A stretch of 64,000 nt of DNA from Oscillospiraceae bacterium (GCA_020025535.1 JAHHRY010000001.1:245458-309457); one strand, 5' to 3'; counted from the first letter of the stretch, positions 25,507 to 34,401 are shown. The notes: generated by a model not told the origin, from the letters alone. Numbers and translations are program-made.

Positions 25507-26517
25507 ATGCAAAAACGCTTTATTATTACCGGTGCCAACGGGCACCTGGGAAGCACACTGGTTCGGATGCTTTCCAAAACCGATGCCGAAATCGTAGGTC
25601 TCATTCTTCCGAAAGACCAATGTACCAATCAGGGAAACGTCCGCTACATCCGCGGCGACGTGCGGGAGCCATCTTCCCTGCGGCCGCTGTTTGAAGGAGC
25701 GGAGGAGCAGGAAACCTATGTAATCCACACTGCCGGCATCATCGACATTTCCGAAAAAGGAACGCCAGCGATTTACGATGTCAACATCAACGGTACGAAA
25801 AACATCATCGCCCTGTGCGAGGAATACCACGTCAAACGGCTCCTCTATGTCAGTTCCGTCCACGCCATTCCGGAAAAGAAGAATTATGCGGTCATTACGG
25901 AAACAGACTCTTTCTCTCCCGATGACGTAACCGGAGCATATGCCCGCACCAAGGCCGCCGCCACTCAGGCCGTGCTGGATGCCGGCAGGCAGGGACTGGA
26001 CGTTGTCGTAGTGCATCCTTCCGGCATCATCGGCCCCAACGATCCCTCCGGCAACCATCTGGTACAGCTGATTCTGGACTATGTCCGGGGTGCCCTCCCC
26101 GCCTGCGTTTCCGGCGGCTATGACTTTGTGGATGTCCGGGATGTGGCAAAGGGATGTCTCCTTGCTCTGGAAAAGGGCAAGCGGGACAGCTGCTACATTC
26201 TTTCCAACCGCCACTACGAAATCCGGGAAGTACTGAACATGGTACGTTCCATCACCAAAGGACGGAAGCTTCCCGTTTTGCCCATGTGGATGGCAAAGCT
26301 CTCCGTTCCCGCCATGCAGTGGTACGCCAAGCTGAAAAAGCAGCGTCCCCTTTATACCAGGTATTCCCTTTACACGCTCAAGAGCAACGACCGTTTTTCC
26401 CACGACAAGGCCACCTGCGAACTGGGTTATATGCCCCGTGATCTGCGGGAAACCATCCGGGATACCATTCTCTGGTACAAATCTCTCAAGCCGCAAAAGG
26501 CCGTCAGTCCCGCCTGA
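25507..26517 (+). CDS. NAD-dependent epimerase/dehydratase family protein
   Basis: A 336-residue extended short-chain dehydrogenase. It has the NAD-binding TGANGHLGST near the N-terminus, the conserved DVNINGTKNIIALC helix, LLYVSSVHAIP, and the active-site YARTK (YxxxK). The substrate-binding C-terminal third is specific and does not identify the substrate. Related proteins act on nucleotide sugars, dihydroflavonol-like ketones or steroids. GGAGG precedes ATG 25507. It is the probable target of the divergent TetR regulator, and a strong terminator follows. Confidence 0.88.
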   Translation: MQKRFIITGANGHLGSTLVRMLSKTDAEIVGLILPKDQCTNQGNVRYIRGDVREPSSLRPLFEGAEEQETYVIHTAGIIDISEKGTPAIYDVNINGTKNIIALCEEYHVKRLLYVSSVHAIPEKKNYAVITETDSFSPDDVTGAYARTKAAATQAVLDAGRQGLDVVVVHPSGIIGPNDPSGNHLVQLILDYVRGALPACVSGGYDFVDVRDVAKGCLLALEKGKRDSCYILSNRHYEIREVLNMVRSITKGRKLPVLPMWMAKLSVPAMQWYAKLKKQRPLYTRYSLYTLKSNDRFSHDKATCELGYMPRDLRETIRDTILWYKSLKPQKAVSPA

Positions 26518-26537
26518 TTCTATGTCGGTTCAAAAGC

Positions 26538-26590
26538 AAAACCTCTCCCGCAGCAGTACACAGGTATCTGCTGTGGGAGAGGTTTTTTAT
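26538..26590. terminator. Bidirectional terminator between convergent genes
   Basis: AACCTCTCCCGCAGCAG pairs with CTGCTGTGGGAGAGGTT with one wobble. T-rich tracts flank both ends. It serves the epimerase gene and the minus-strand gene that ends at 26592. Confidence 0.88.
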
Positions 26591-26591
26591 T

Positions 26592-26795
26592 TCAGGAATG
26601 ACGCAGGCTGCCTGCAAGCAGGTACGTCAGGTACACGGCTCCCGCAATACAGCCTGCGGTCAGGACCCAGCACAGGATCTTCGCTAACAGCTCCGGAGCA
26701 AAGATCAGCAGTGCCGCCGTTCCCAGCAGCAGCGCAATTGTCAGGACGCACAGGATCACAGATAATCTTGCCACATATTTCAAGAACTCGTTCAT
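26592..26795 (-). CDS. Small two-segment membrane protein
   Basis: A 67-residue protein that is almost entirely hydrophobic. Two membrane segments are apparent, at residues about 8-32 (LSVILCVLTIALLLGTAALL) and 38-60 (AKILCWVLTAGCIAGAVYLT). GGGAGGA precedes ATG 26795. I recognise no family. It lies 79 bases after the cytidylate-kinase-like gene and could be the last member of the pgsA/ABC exporter operon. It overlaps no better candidate. Confidence 0.65.
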   Translation of the reverse strand: MNEFLKYVARLSVILCVLTIALLLGTAALLIFAPELLAKILCWVLTAGCIAGAVYLTYLLAGSLRHS

Positions 26796-26874
26796 GGTTC
26801 CTCCCTCTCGTGCCGGTCAGGCCGAAGCTTTTCACAATGAAGTTACCATGACATATTCCCCAATATCCGGGATT

Positions 26875-27477
26875 TTACACATTGTGCAGCAGGATTCCCT
26901 TCAGGGCTGCCATACAGCCCTCAACGCCCAGCACGGAGGAATCCAGAACAACATCGTAATTGTTCAGATCGTGCCACTTTTTCGCCGTATTGACCATGTA
27001 ATATCCGGAGCGCTTCTTGTCGAAGCGGCGGATGGTGCTGTCTACGTTCTCCGCAGGGATGCCGTATTCCCTGATGATCCGGTTTTTCCGTGCCTCTATG
27101 GAGGACTTGATAAACACCTTGATGACATTTTTTTGTCCGCGCAGGGCTTCCGATGCACAGTGCCCCAGAAAGATTGCAGGTCCGTTGGCTGCCAGGTTCC
27201 TGATGGCCATTTGCTCCGCCACAAAAAGGTGACCGTCCCGCATCAGCATATCGGGATCCGCAGACTGGATGGATCCCATCATGACTACGGAATATAGAAA
27301 GCTGTTGGTGGTATTTTCTTCATAGCGTTCCAGCTGAGAAACCGGAATGTTCAGGCGGCTTGCGGCGCTTTCCAGGATCTCCCGTCCATAGCAGGGAATG
27401 CCCACTTCCTCCGACAGGCGTTTGGCAACGGCTCGGCCGCCGCTGCCATATTCCCGTTCAATGGTAACGTATTTCAT
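26875..27477 (-). CDS. Cytidylate kinase-like family protein
   Basis: A 200-residue P-loop-type kinase. It opens MKYVTIEREYGSGGRAVAKR, where the glycine-rich loop replaces a classical Walker A, followed by the IPCYGREILE pattern of the cytidylate-kinase-2 family. An arginine-rich lid segment is in KNRIIREYGIP. This family is widespread in clostridia, and its substrate is not established. It is not the housekeeping cmk. GGAGGG precedes the start codon, 15 bases after the ABC exporter gene, so it is probably translated from the same message. Confidence 0.85.
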   Translation of the reverse strand: MKYVTIEREYGSGGRAVAKRLSEEVGIPCYGREILESAASRLNIPVSQLERYEENTTNSFLYSVVMMGSIQSADPDMLMRDGHLFVAEQMAIRNLAANGPAIFLGHCASEALRGQKNVIKVFIKSSIEARKNRIIREYGIPAENVDSTIRRFDKKRSGYYMVNTAKKWHDLNNYDVVLDSSVLGVEGCMAALKGILLHNV

Positions 27478-27492
27478 AGTATTCTCCCTCCG

Positions 27493-29268
27493 TTAGACAG
27501 ATTTTTGGAACTGGCTGGTATAAAGGTCTGCATAGAAGCCCTTTTGTGCCAGCAGCTGCTCGTGGTTGCCCTGCTCGATCACATTGCCGTCCTTCAGCAC
27601 CAGAATCAGGTCGGCGTTCTTGATGGTGGACAGGCGGTGAGCAATCACAAAGCTGGTTCTGTTCTCACAGAGCTGATCCATAGCCCGCTGGGTAATCAGC
27701 TCTGTCCGGGTATCCACGGAGGAAGTCGCCTCGTCCAGAATCAGCATGGGGCGGTTCTGGATCATGGCTCTTGCAATGGTAAACAGCTGCTTCTGACCTG
27801 CGGATATGGAAATATTCTCGCTGAGCTCCGTATCCAGGCCTTCCGGCAGAGATTCCACAAAATCCCAGACACCGCAGGCATGGCAGGCCTGCTTCAAAAC
27901 TTCGTCAGGAACATTTTCTTTGTTGTAGACCAGATTCTCCCGAACCGTTCCCTGGAACAGCCAGGTATCCTGCAAAACCATGGCGAACAGATCGTGCAGC
28001 GCCTCCCGGGTCATATCGTGAATGGATACGCCGTCAATCAGAATATCACCGCCGTTGATTTCAAAGAACCGCATCAGCAGATTGACAATGGTGGTTTTTC
28101 CGGCGCCGGTAGGCCCGACGATTGCCACCTTCTGCCCCGGCTGAATGGAGGCAGAGAAGTCCTTGATAATTGTCTTTTCCGGGGTGTCGGGGTAAGCGAA
28201 GTGTACATGACGGAATTCCACGGCGCCCTTCACCTGAGGCAGAGCCGTCATTTTTCCGTCCTCCGGCTCCAGCTCCTCTTCTTCCAGGAAGTCAAAAATA
28301 CGTTTGCCGGATGCAATTGCGGACTGCATCTGCGTCATGCCCTGTGCAATCTGCGTCAGAGGAGAGGTGAACAGCCGCACATACAGGATAAACGCCACGA
28401 TGACGCCGAATCCGATGGTGCCGTTCATTGCCAGCATGGAGCCGTAAATACACACGGCCACATAGCCCAGATTGCCCACGAAGCTCATCAGCGGCTGCAT
28501 GATTCCGGAAAGGAACTGTGCTTTCCGGTTGGAAGCATAAACTGCCTCGTTGAGCTGTGCGAAAGTCTCCTTCATTTTGTCACCGGCGCGGGAGATCCGC
28601 ACCACATGGTGACCGGAATACATTTCCTCCACATAGCCGTTCAGCTCGCCCAGAGCCGTCTGCTGTGCTACGAAGTACTTTTGAGAGGATGCGGTAATCA
28701 CGCCCATCAGCAGGAAGCCCAGCATGGTTGCGCCGATGGCCACAAGACTCATTCTCCACTCGGTGGTGAACATCATAATCAGACAGCCCACGACCTGCGT
28801 AACTGCCGCCACCATGGTGGGAAGGCTGTTGGACAGGGTCTGTGCCAGCATCTGCACATCGTTGGTCAGGCGGCTGAGGATGTCGCCCGAGGACATCCGG
28901 TGGAACAGGGGCATGGGCACCCTGTTGATTTTTGCCGAGATGTCATATCGCAGCTGGTTGGCAACGCGCAGGGTAGCCGTGGAAGCCATTCTGTGCTGGA
29001 AAAAGCCAAACACAGCGGCAGCCAGATAAAGCACCACCAGGAAGCAGCCGATTTCCCCGATGGCCTCCAGATTAATGGAGCCGGGAATACCGTCAGTAAT
29101 ATACTGGGTAATTTCCGAGACGTAGTCAGGGCCGATAATTGTCAGGAAGGCGCTTGCTGCCGCCAGAATCAGAACAACAATCAGTCTGGGCAGCACTTTT
29201 CTGGAGTATTTCAGAAGTTTTTTCAGCACTTCCATAGTGGAAGCATCCGAATTTCTTTTCATTCTCAT
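27493..29268 (-). CDS. ABC exporter subunit with intact ATPase site
   Basis: A 591-residue half-transporter with six membrane segments, then a nucleotide-binding domain. Walker A is VGPTGAGKTT, the signature reads ISAGQKQ in place of LSGGQ, Walker B is MLILDEATSSVD with the catalytic glutamate, and the H-loop is IAHRLST. With the next gene upstream it forms a heterodimeric exporter of the BmrCD/TM287-288 kind, which export drugs, lipids or peptides. AAGGAGG precedes ATG 29268, 12 bases after its partner's stop. It belongs to the pgsA operon and probably answers to the response regulator encoded at 32775. Confidence 0.94.
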   Translation of the reverse strand: MRMKRNSDASTMEVLKKLLKYSRKVLPRLIVVLILAAASAFLTIIGPDYVSEITQYITDGIPGSINLEAIGEIGCFLVVLYLAAAVFGFFQHRMASTATLRVANQLRYDISAKINRVPMPLFHRMSSGDILSRLTNDVQMLAQTLSNSLPTMVAAVTQVVGCLIMMFTTEWRMSLVAIGATMLGFLLMGVITASSQKYFVAQQTALGELNGYVEEMYSGHHVVRISRAGDKMKETFAQLNEAVYASNRKAQFLSGIMQPLMSFVGNLGYVAVCIYGSMLAMNGTIGFGVIVAFILYVRLFTSPLTQIAQGMTQMQSAIASGKRIFDFLEEEELEPEDGKMTALPQVKGAVEFRHVHFAYPDTPEKTIIKDFSASIQPGQKVAIVGPTGAGKTTIVNLLMRFFEINGGDILIDGVSIHDMTREALHDLFAMVLQDTWLFQGTVRENLVYNKENVPDEVLKQACHACGVWDFVESLPEGLDTELSENISISAGQKQLFTIARAMIQNRPMLILDEATSSVDTRTELITQRAMDQLCENRTSFVIAHRLSTIKNADLILVLKDGNVIEQGNHEQLLAQKGFYADLYTSQFQKSV

Positions 29269-29280
29269 GCAAGCACCTCC

Positions 29281-31035
29281 TTATTCGCTCAGTTCTTTTG
29301 CGGACAGCTGGGACATGGCGATCTCCCGGTACACGGAACAGTTTTTGATCAGCTCGTCATGGGTGCCCATACCGGCAATTTTGCCATGATCCAGGACAAT
29401 GATTCTGTCTGCGTTGCGAATGGTACCGATTCGCTGACCTACGATCAGCTTGGTGGTTCCCTTCAGTTCGCTTTCCAGTCCTGCGCGGAGAGATGCGTCG
29501 GTCTTATAGTCCAAAGCAGAGAAAGAGTCATCGAAAATCAGGATTTCCGGTCTGCGTGCCAAGGCACGGGCAATGGAAATTCTCTGTTTCTGACCGCCCG
29601 ACACATTACCGCCGCCCCGGGCAATACGCTCTTCCAGCTGTCCGGGCATCTTCTCCACGAAATCGCTGGCCTTTGCCAGAGACAGTGCCTCCCAGGTGTG
29701 CTCGGTGGACACCACGGCGTTGCTCTGACCGAAATTCACATTATCTTCCACCGTGCCGGAGAACAGCACGGCCTTCTGGGTGACATAGCCCAGCTTGTCA
29801 TACAGGGCATCGAAAGTATACTCCCGGATATCGATGCCGTCCAGCAGCACCTGGCCTTCGGTGACATCGTAAATTCTGGCGGCCAGATCCACAAGGGTCG
29901 TCTTGCCGCAGCCGGTAGCGCCGATAAAGGCAACGGTTTCTCCCCGCTCTGCCTTGAAGCTGATGTCTGTCAGCGTGTTGCCGGCAGCATCGGGGTAACG
30001 GAAGGATACGTTCTTAAATTCCACAGTGCCGATCTGTGTGCCCCGTTCCTTGTCGCCGCCTTTGACACGGATTTCGGTTTTCAGCACCTCGTTGATACGG
30101 TTGGCGCAGACCTGCGCCGCAGGAATGAACATGAAGATCATGACGATCATCGCCAGCGCCATCATGACAAAGCCGGCGTAGTTACTGAACACCATCACAT
30201 CACCAAACAGGGCCAGGCGGTCGAACATATTGGGGATTCTCTCGATAAGATAAGCGCCCATCCAGAAAATCACCAGAGACAGGCCGGACATACCCAGCGT
30301 CATGGCGGGCAGCAGCACGGCAATGGTGTGCTGGTTGAACATCTGGGTTTTGGTCAGGCTGTCGTTTGCCTGCTTGAATTTGGCATTCTGGTAATCCTCT
30401 GCATTAAATGCACGGACAACGCTGACACCGTTCAGGTTTTCTCTGGCGATGCGGTTGATGTTGTCCATCATCTTCTGCACCCGCTTGAACCGGGGAATCA
30501 GGATAATCAGGATAATCACCATCAGGAGCAGCAGGCACAGCACGAAGCCGGCCGTAACCACGGAAAGCTCCCAGCTCTTGCCGACAATCTTCATAACGGC
30601 CCAGACTGCCATAATGGGCGCCTTTACCATAATCTGCAGACCCATTGCCAGCAGGACCTGCACCTGACGGACATCGTCGGTTGTTCTTACAATCAGGCTG
30701 GGCACGGAAAAGCGATCCATCTCTTCCTTGCCGAAGTCGGAAATCTTGCTGAACAGTTCCTGCCGCAGCGTTCTGCTGAAGGCCGAAGCGATATGCGCCA
30801 CGAAATAGCCGCAAATCGCCGTCAGCACCAGGCTTGCGAAGGCGCAGCCCAGCATCTGCAGGCCCACATTCCAGATCTCCGCGCGCTCAGAGCCGGGAGT
30901 CTGAATCAGGATTGTCAGCTCACTCATATATTCGGGCATGGTCAGTTCAAAATAAATCTGACCCATAACCAGCGCAATACAAAGGAATGACAGCAGCCAC
31001 TCCTTTGCACGCATTTTTCTCAGAAGCTTAAACAT
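29281..31035 (-). CDS. ABC exporter subunit with degenerate Walker B
   Basis: A 584-residue half-transporter. It has six membrane segments, then Walker A IGATGCGKTT, signature NVSGGQKQR, and Walker B ILIFDDSFSALD, in which the catalytic glutamate is aspartate. Such a degenerate site is the rule in one half of heterodimeric exporters, which supports pairing with the next gene. ATG 31035 lies inside the end of pgsA (8-base overlap), giving translational coupling. A longer upstream frame would run further into pgsA and is not needed. The substrate is unknown. The phospholipid-synthesis neighbour and stress-sensing context hint at envelope defence. Confidence 0.94.
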   Translation of the reverse strand: MFKLLRKMRAKEWLLSFLCIALVMGQIYFELTMPEYMSELTILIQTPGSERAEIWNVGLQMLGCAFASLVLTAICGYFVAHIASAFSRTLRQELFSKISDFGKEEMDRFSVPSLIVRTTDDVRQVQVLLAMGLQIMVKAPIMAVWAVMKIVGKSWELSVVTAGFVLCLLLLMVIILIILIPRFKRVQKMMDNINRIARENLNGVSVVRAFNAEDYQNAKFKQANDSLTKTQMFNQHTIAVLLPAMTLGMSGLSLVIFWMGAYLIERIPNMFDRLALFGDVMVFSNYAGFVMMALAMIVMIFMFIPAAQVCANRINEVLKTEIRVKGGDKERGTQIGTVEFKNVSFRYPDAAGNTLTDISFKAERGETVAFIGATGCGKTTLVDLAARIYDVTEGQVLLDGIDIREYTFDALYDKLGYVTQKAVLFSGTVEDNVNFGQSNAVVSTEHTWEALSLAKASDFVEKMPGQLEERIARGGGNVSGGQKQRISIARALARRPEILIFDDSFSALDYKTDASLRAGLESELKGTTKLIVGQRIGTIRNADRIIVLDHGKIAGMGTHDELIKNCSVYREIAMSQLSAKELSE

Positions 31036-31603
31036 GGCTCTCCCCCTTGCAGATAATTCGGATATTGCGGATTGCGTACAGGACAAAGGACAGCAGCATA
31101 ATGGCAACGCACAGTCCGATCAGAATATTGGAAACAGCCACGGGAATGCTGTACCAGACCAGATGTACGATCATCATGGTATAAAGTGCCAGCGTAGTGG
31201 CTTTGCCGTGCCAGTCCGCACCCAGAACGACTTTGGTTTTGTAAATGGTCATCAGACCGGTAACGGCGGCAAACAGTTCCTTTACCACCAGAAGGATCAG
31301 AGGAATCAGCATAAAGTGGAAACGATCCAGCAGGCAGAACAGCATGGCAAGCTGGGTGAGCTTATCCGCAACCGGATCCAGCACCTTGCCAAAATCACTG
31401 ACCATATTGAAATGGCGGGCCACATAACCGTCCACCACATCTGTCAGTCCGGAAAGCACCAGTACGACAGTGGTCATTCTGTAATCCTGCTTTTCAAGAT
31501 ACAGCCACACGAACAGAGGAATCAGCAGGAGCCGAAACAGGGACAGCAGATTGGGAATCGTAAGGATTTTCTTTTGACAGTTGGTTTTATCTTCGGTTTT
31601 CAA
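31028..31603 (-). CDS. pgsA: CDP-alcohol phosphatidyltransferase (PgsA-like)
   Basis: A 191-residue membrane enzyme with the complete CDP-alcohol phosphatidyltransferase motif DGYVAR-x8-G-x3-D-x3-D (GKVLDPVADKL). Several hydrophobic segments follow. The likely reaction is CDP-diacylglycerol plus glycerol-3-phosphate to phosphatidylglycerol phosphate, the first step to phosphatidylglycerol and cardiolipin. Its place in a regulated operon with an exporter suggests it may be a second, stress-linked copy. The start is a TTG at 31603, chosen because GGAGGG lies 6 bases upstream and MKTEDKTN...LTIPNLLSLFR fits the family. Its promoter carries the 39-bp box at 31654-31692. Confidence 0.88.
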   Translation of the reverse strand: MKTEDKTNCQKKILTIPNLLSLFRLLLIPLFVWLYLEKQDYRMTTVVLVLSGLTDVVDGYVARHFNMVSDFGKVLDPVADKLTQLAMLFCLLDRFHFMLIPLILLVVKELFAAVTGLMTIYKTKVVLGADWHGKATTLALYTMMIVHLVWYSIPVAVSNILIGLCVAIMLLSFVLYAIRNIRIICKGESHV

Positions 31604-31638
31604 TAGAATCCCTCCTACACATCATTCATTGTAAAAAC

Positions 31639-31692
31639 AGTATAAACAGCAAATTACAACTCAATATCAATTAAATCTCAACAATTGTTGAA
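31639..31692 (-). promoter_or_regulatory. Promoter with 39-bp regulatory box upstream of pgsA
   Basis: A -10 TATACT (31644-31639, minus strand) follows a 39-base block (31654-31692) by 9 bases. There is no good -35 hexamer, so an activator is expected. The block matches the one at 34363-34401 at 34 of 39 positions, with the same distance to TATACT. Confidence 0.75.
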
Positions 31693-31726
31693 AAAAGAAG
31701 ACACCGGGACGTTCTTTCCCGGTGCC
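31691..31726 (-). terminator. Terminator after the sensor kinase gene
   Basis: On the minus strand GGCACCGGGA pairs with TCCCGGTGTC around a seven-base loop, followed by TTCTTTTTT. It separates the alarmone/two-component operon from the pgsA operon. Confidence 0.85.
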
Positions 31727-31737
31727 TAAAACTATTT

Positions 31738-32778
31738 TCAGTTGGATGCCGCTTTCAGCTGCACGGTAAAACAGCAGCCCTTTCCCGGCAGGTTTTCCAC
31801 GCTGATGGTGCCGTCCGTCAGCTTCAGGATCTGCTTCACCAGCGCCAGGCCAAGGCCGTTGCCTTCGCCTTTGCGGGAATTATCCGCCTGATAAAACCGG
31901 TCGAAGATGTGCTTCTGCGCTTCTTCGCTGATTCCCGGGCCTTCATCCTCGATGGTAAAGATGATCACATCGCTGCGCCGTACCAGCTTCATACGGATCA
32001 GGCCGCCTTCCGGGCCATACTTGATTGCATTTTCAATCAGGTTGTTCCAGACGTGCATCAGAAGCGATTCGTTTCCGGTGTATTCCAGCCGTTCCATATC
32101 CACATCAAACTCGGTATTTCTCTGCATCCAGCGGGACTCCAGAGAGAGGATGGACTGGCGGATCTGCTCATCCAGACGGTATGTGGTCACATGGGTCTGA
32201 ATATTCTGATTGTCCACCTTGGAAAGCAGCAGCATATTGCTCACCAGCGTGGAAAGCCGTCCGGTATTCAGAAGAATCTTTTTGATATACTCCGCCTGCT
32301 CCGGCGAAATGGGTTGTTCGGTGTCCTGCAGCAGCGTGGCATAGCCTTCTATGGCGTTGATGGGGGTCTTGAACTCATGGGATACGTTGGAAACGAAATC
32401 CGTCTGCAGGATTTCCGTGGCCTGCAGCTCTTTCGTCATCAGGTTGAAGTTCCTGTTGATCTGGCGGATGTCCGGGAACGCCTTGTTCTCGTCCAGACGC
32501 ACGGAGAAATCTCCCTCCGCCACCTTTCGCATAGCCGTACCCAGTTTGGATATGGGATCAAAAAATGCCCTGATCAGCAGGGTCGTAATTGCGCTGCCGA
32601 GAATCGCACTGACAATGACCAGCCACACCGTATCCGGAATGCCGGTGATATTGTGGAACCAGTTCTGCAGAAGAGACACCAAAAAAGTGGCCAGTATGAT
32701 GGTCAGCAGCAGCTCCGCAATGATAAACAGGGTAAAAAACACCCGCATGGTAAACCTGGATTTGTGGTTCTTTTTCAT
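31738..32778 (-). CDS. Sensor histidine kinase
   Basis: A 346-residue kinase. Two membrane segments (about 13-36 and 51-70) are separated by only about 15 outward residues. A HAMP linker follows, then the H-box FVSNVSHEFKTPINAIEGYA with the phospho-accepting histidine, the N-box NNLIENAIKYGP, and glycine boxes DEGPGIS and GEGNGLGLAL. The very short outer loop means the signal is sensed inside the membrane or from a partner protein, as in LiaS or BceS-type kinases that react to cell-envelope damage. Its start overlaps the end of the response-regulator gene by four bases (ATGA). Confidence 0.94.
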   Translation of the reverse strand: MKKNHKSRFTMRVFFTLFIIAELLLTIILATFLVSLLQNWFHNITGIPDTVWLVIVSAILGSAITTLLIRAFFDPISKLGTAMRKVAEGDFSVRLDENKAFPDIRQINRNFNLMTKELQATEILQTDFVSNVSHEFKTPINAIEGYATLLQDTEQPISPEQAEYIKKILLNTGRLSTLVSNMLLLSKVDNQNIQTHVTTYRLDEQIRQSILSLESRWMQRNTEFDVDMERLEYTGNESLLMHVWNNLIENAIKYGPEGGLIRMKLVRRSDVIIFTIEDEGPGISEEAQKHIFDRFYQADNSRKGEGNGLGLALVKQILKLTDGTISVENLPGKGCCFTVQLKAASN

Positions 32779-33446
32779 AGCTTGACCACCTTATATCCCA
32801 CGCCGCGCATGGTCACGATTTTGAAATCCGGATTGTCCCGGAAGCGCTCACGCAGTCTGCCGATGTGCACATCCACCGTATGGGTGTCGCTTTCGCTGTC
32901 GTAGCCCCAGATTTCGTCCATCAGCTGCTGCCGGGTGAAAATTCTGCCGGGATAGGAAGCCATCTTGTAAAGAAGCATAAATTCCTTCTGGGGCAGAACC
33001 GACACTTCTCCGTCCACATTCACCGTCAGAGAGTCACACTCCATAATCGTATGGCCCAGCACCTGCCGACGGTCGTTAATCATCTGCGCCCGGCGCAGGA
33101 GCGCTCCCACCCTGAGCACCATTTCGTTTACATTCACCGGCTTTACCATATAGTCGTCCGTGCCGGACATAAAGCCCCGGCGCATATCGTCGAAGGCATC
33201 CTTTGCGGTGATCATCAGCACCGGTGTGGAATTTCCAGACTCCCGCAGCTGACGGACAAATTCGTAGCCGTCCATCACGGGCATCATCACATCCGAAATA
33301 ATCAGATCGAAATAGCCGCCGTACATCGCATCCAGCGCTTCCTTACCGTTGGAGACGCCCTTCACGGTATAGCCATTTTTGATAAGGACATGGGAAAACA
33401 GCTGCCGCAGCTCGCAGTCATCTTCCGCAATCAATATTTTGAGCAT
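32775..33446 (-). CDS. OmpR-family response regulator
   Basis: A 223-residue regulator. The receiver domain has the acidic pair EDD, the phospho-acceptor aspartate in DLIISDVMMP, and a late lysine in MITAKDAF. The C-terminal winged helix has the OmpR/PhoB pattern (YKMASYPGRIFTRQQLMDEI, then SDTHTVDVHIGRLRERF). It is expected to bind direct repeats near promoters as a dimer. The paired 39-bp boxes upstream of relQ and pgsA are the natural candidates. ATG 33446 is chosen because GGAGGG precedes it and the receiver domain starts there. The longer frame would add 17 unrelated residues. Confidence 0.94.
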   Translation of the reverse strand: MLKILIAEDDCELRQLFSHVLIKNGYTVKGVSNGKEALDAMYGGYFDLIISDVMMPVMDGYEFVRQLRESGNSTPVLMITAKDAFDDMRRGFMSGTDDYMVKPVNVNEMVLRVGALLRRAQMINDRRQVLGHTIMECDSLTVNVDGEVSVLPQKEFMLLYKMASYPGRIFTRQQLMDEIWGYDSESDTHTVDVHIGRLRERFRDNPDFKIVTMRGVGYKVVKL

Positions 33447-33509
33447 ACAATATCCCTCCTGAGAATTGTACTGTCTGCCAAACGCAGGCACTTCCATAAC
33501 ATGGCTATT

Positions 33510-33538
33510 TTATCACACTGTCTCCCGCTTTTCCACAA
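33510..33538 (-). promoter_or_regulatory. Possible internal promoter for the two-component pair
   Basis: TTGTGG and TGATAA lie 17 bases apart on the minus strand in the 115-base gap after the small alarmone synthetase gene. The hexamers are imperfect. Confidence 0.35.
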
Positions 33539-33561
33539 GAAAGTGATGTAATCACCGGGTT

Positions 33562-34272
33562 TTACAATGCCTTGTCATCGGATTTGTTGGTAAGCTCAAT
33601 CAGTTTGCGAATCTGCTCCATGCGGTTATCCAGAACGGCAGCGGCTTCTGCACACTCGCAGAGTTCCCGGGACACCGATTCCGGTATGGTGACATCCTTT
33701 TTGTATCGAATTTTATGCTCCAGACTCGCCCACCAGTCCATGGAAATCGTACGGAACTGCACCTCTACCTTCATGGGCCTTTTTTCGTCGTGCAGAAAAA
33801 TAGGGATTTCCACAATCAGATGCAGACTGCGGTATCCGTTGGGCTTGGGGTTCTTCAGATAGTCCTTCTTTTGTATCAGCGTAATGTCGTCCTGTCTCAG
33901 GAACATCTCCGCCAGGCTGTAGATATCCTCCCGGAAGCCGCAAATCACCCGGACTCCGGCTACATCGTTCAGATATTTCTCTATGTTATCCACCGTCGGA
34001 GCCAGATGGTTGACCGCCATCTTATTGGCAATGCTGTCCGGGGATTTCAGGCGCGTTTTTATGGTCTCGATGGGATTGCGGTCATACTGCAGGGACAGTT
34101 CCTCGTTGAGCACCTTGAATTTGGTCTCCACCTCCATGATGGCACAGCGATAGTAGGCCATCAGCTCCCTGTAGCGGGTCGAGTAGGTCTGAATCTGGCT
34201 TCTGATTTTATCCTGCTCCGGAGAAATATCAGGGAGCGTCAGTATGTTTCCCCGTTCTTCTGTATCTGTCAT
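33562..34272 (-). CDS. relQ: Small alarmone synthetase (RelQ-type)
   Basis: A 236-residue synthetase-only RelA/SpoT homologue. Visible motifs are VAGVRVICGFREDIYSLAEM, the G-loop region NPKPNGYRSLHLIVE, and VEVQFRTISMDWWASLEHK with the catalytic glutamate and glutamine. There is no HD, TGS or ACT domain. It makes (p)ppGpp or pGpp in the cytosol, often in response to cell-wall stress. ATG 34272 is preferred, with AAAGGAA upstream at normal distance. The open frame begins with a TTG three codons earlier, too close to that site. It leads an operon with the two-component pair, behind one of the two 39-bp boxes. Confidence 0.93.
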   Translation of the reverse strand: MTDTEERGNILTLPDISPEQDKIRSQIQTYSTRYRELMAYYRCAIMEVETKFKVLNEELSLQYDRNPIETIKTRLKSPDSIANKMAVNHLAPTVDNIEKYLNDVAGVRVICGFREDIYSLAEMFLRQDDITLIQKKDYLKNPKPNGYRSLHLIVEIPIFLHDEKRPMKVEVQFRTISMDWWASLEHKIRYKKDVTIPESVSRELCECAEAAAVLDNRMEQIRKLIELTNKSDDKAL

Positions 34273-34347
34273 GTAAAACAATTCCTTTCGTAATGATCGG
34301 CACTGGCTGAAGAATCTTCGCAGCTACTGCCATTCTACCCTACATAG

Positions 34348-34401
34348 AGTATAGAAAATCAGTTACAACCCAACATCAATTAAACATCAACAATTATTGA
34401 A
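34348..34401 (-). promoter_or_regulatory. Promoter with 39-bp regulatory box upstream of relQ
   Basis: A -10 TATACT (34353-34348, minus strand) follows a 39-base block (34363-34401) by exactly 9 bases, the same layout as at 31639-31692. It probably drives relQ, the response regulator and the kinase, which would make the circuit self-regulating. Confidence 0.75.

Noticed and set aside
27505..30990. Plus-strand frame of 1161 codons opposite the ABC exporter genes
   Set aside because: The minus strand carries complete ABC exporter motifs. The antisense translation is His/Gln-rich and spans two gene boundaries.
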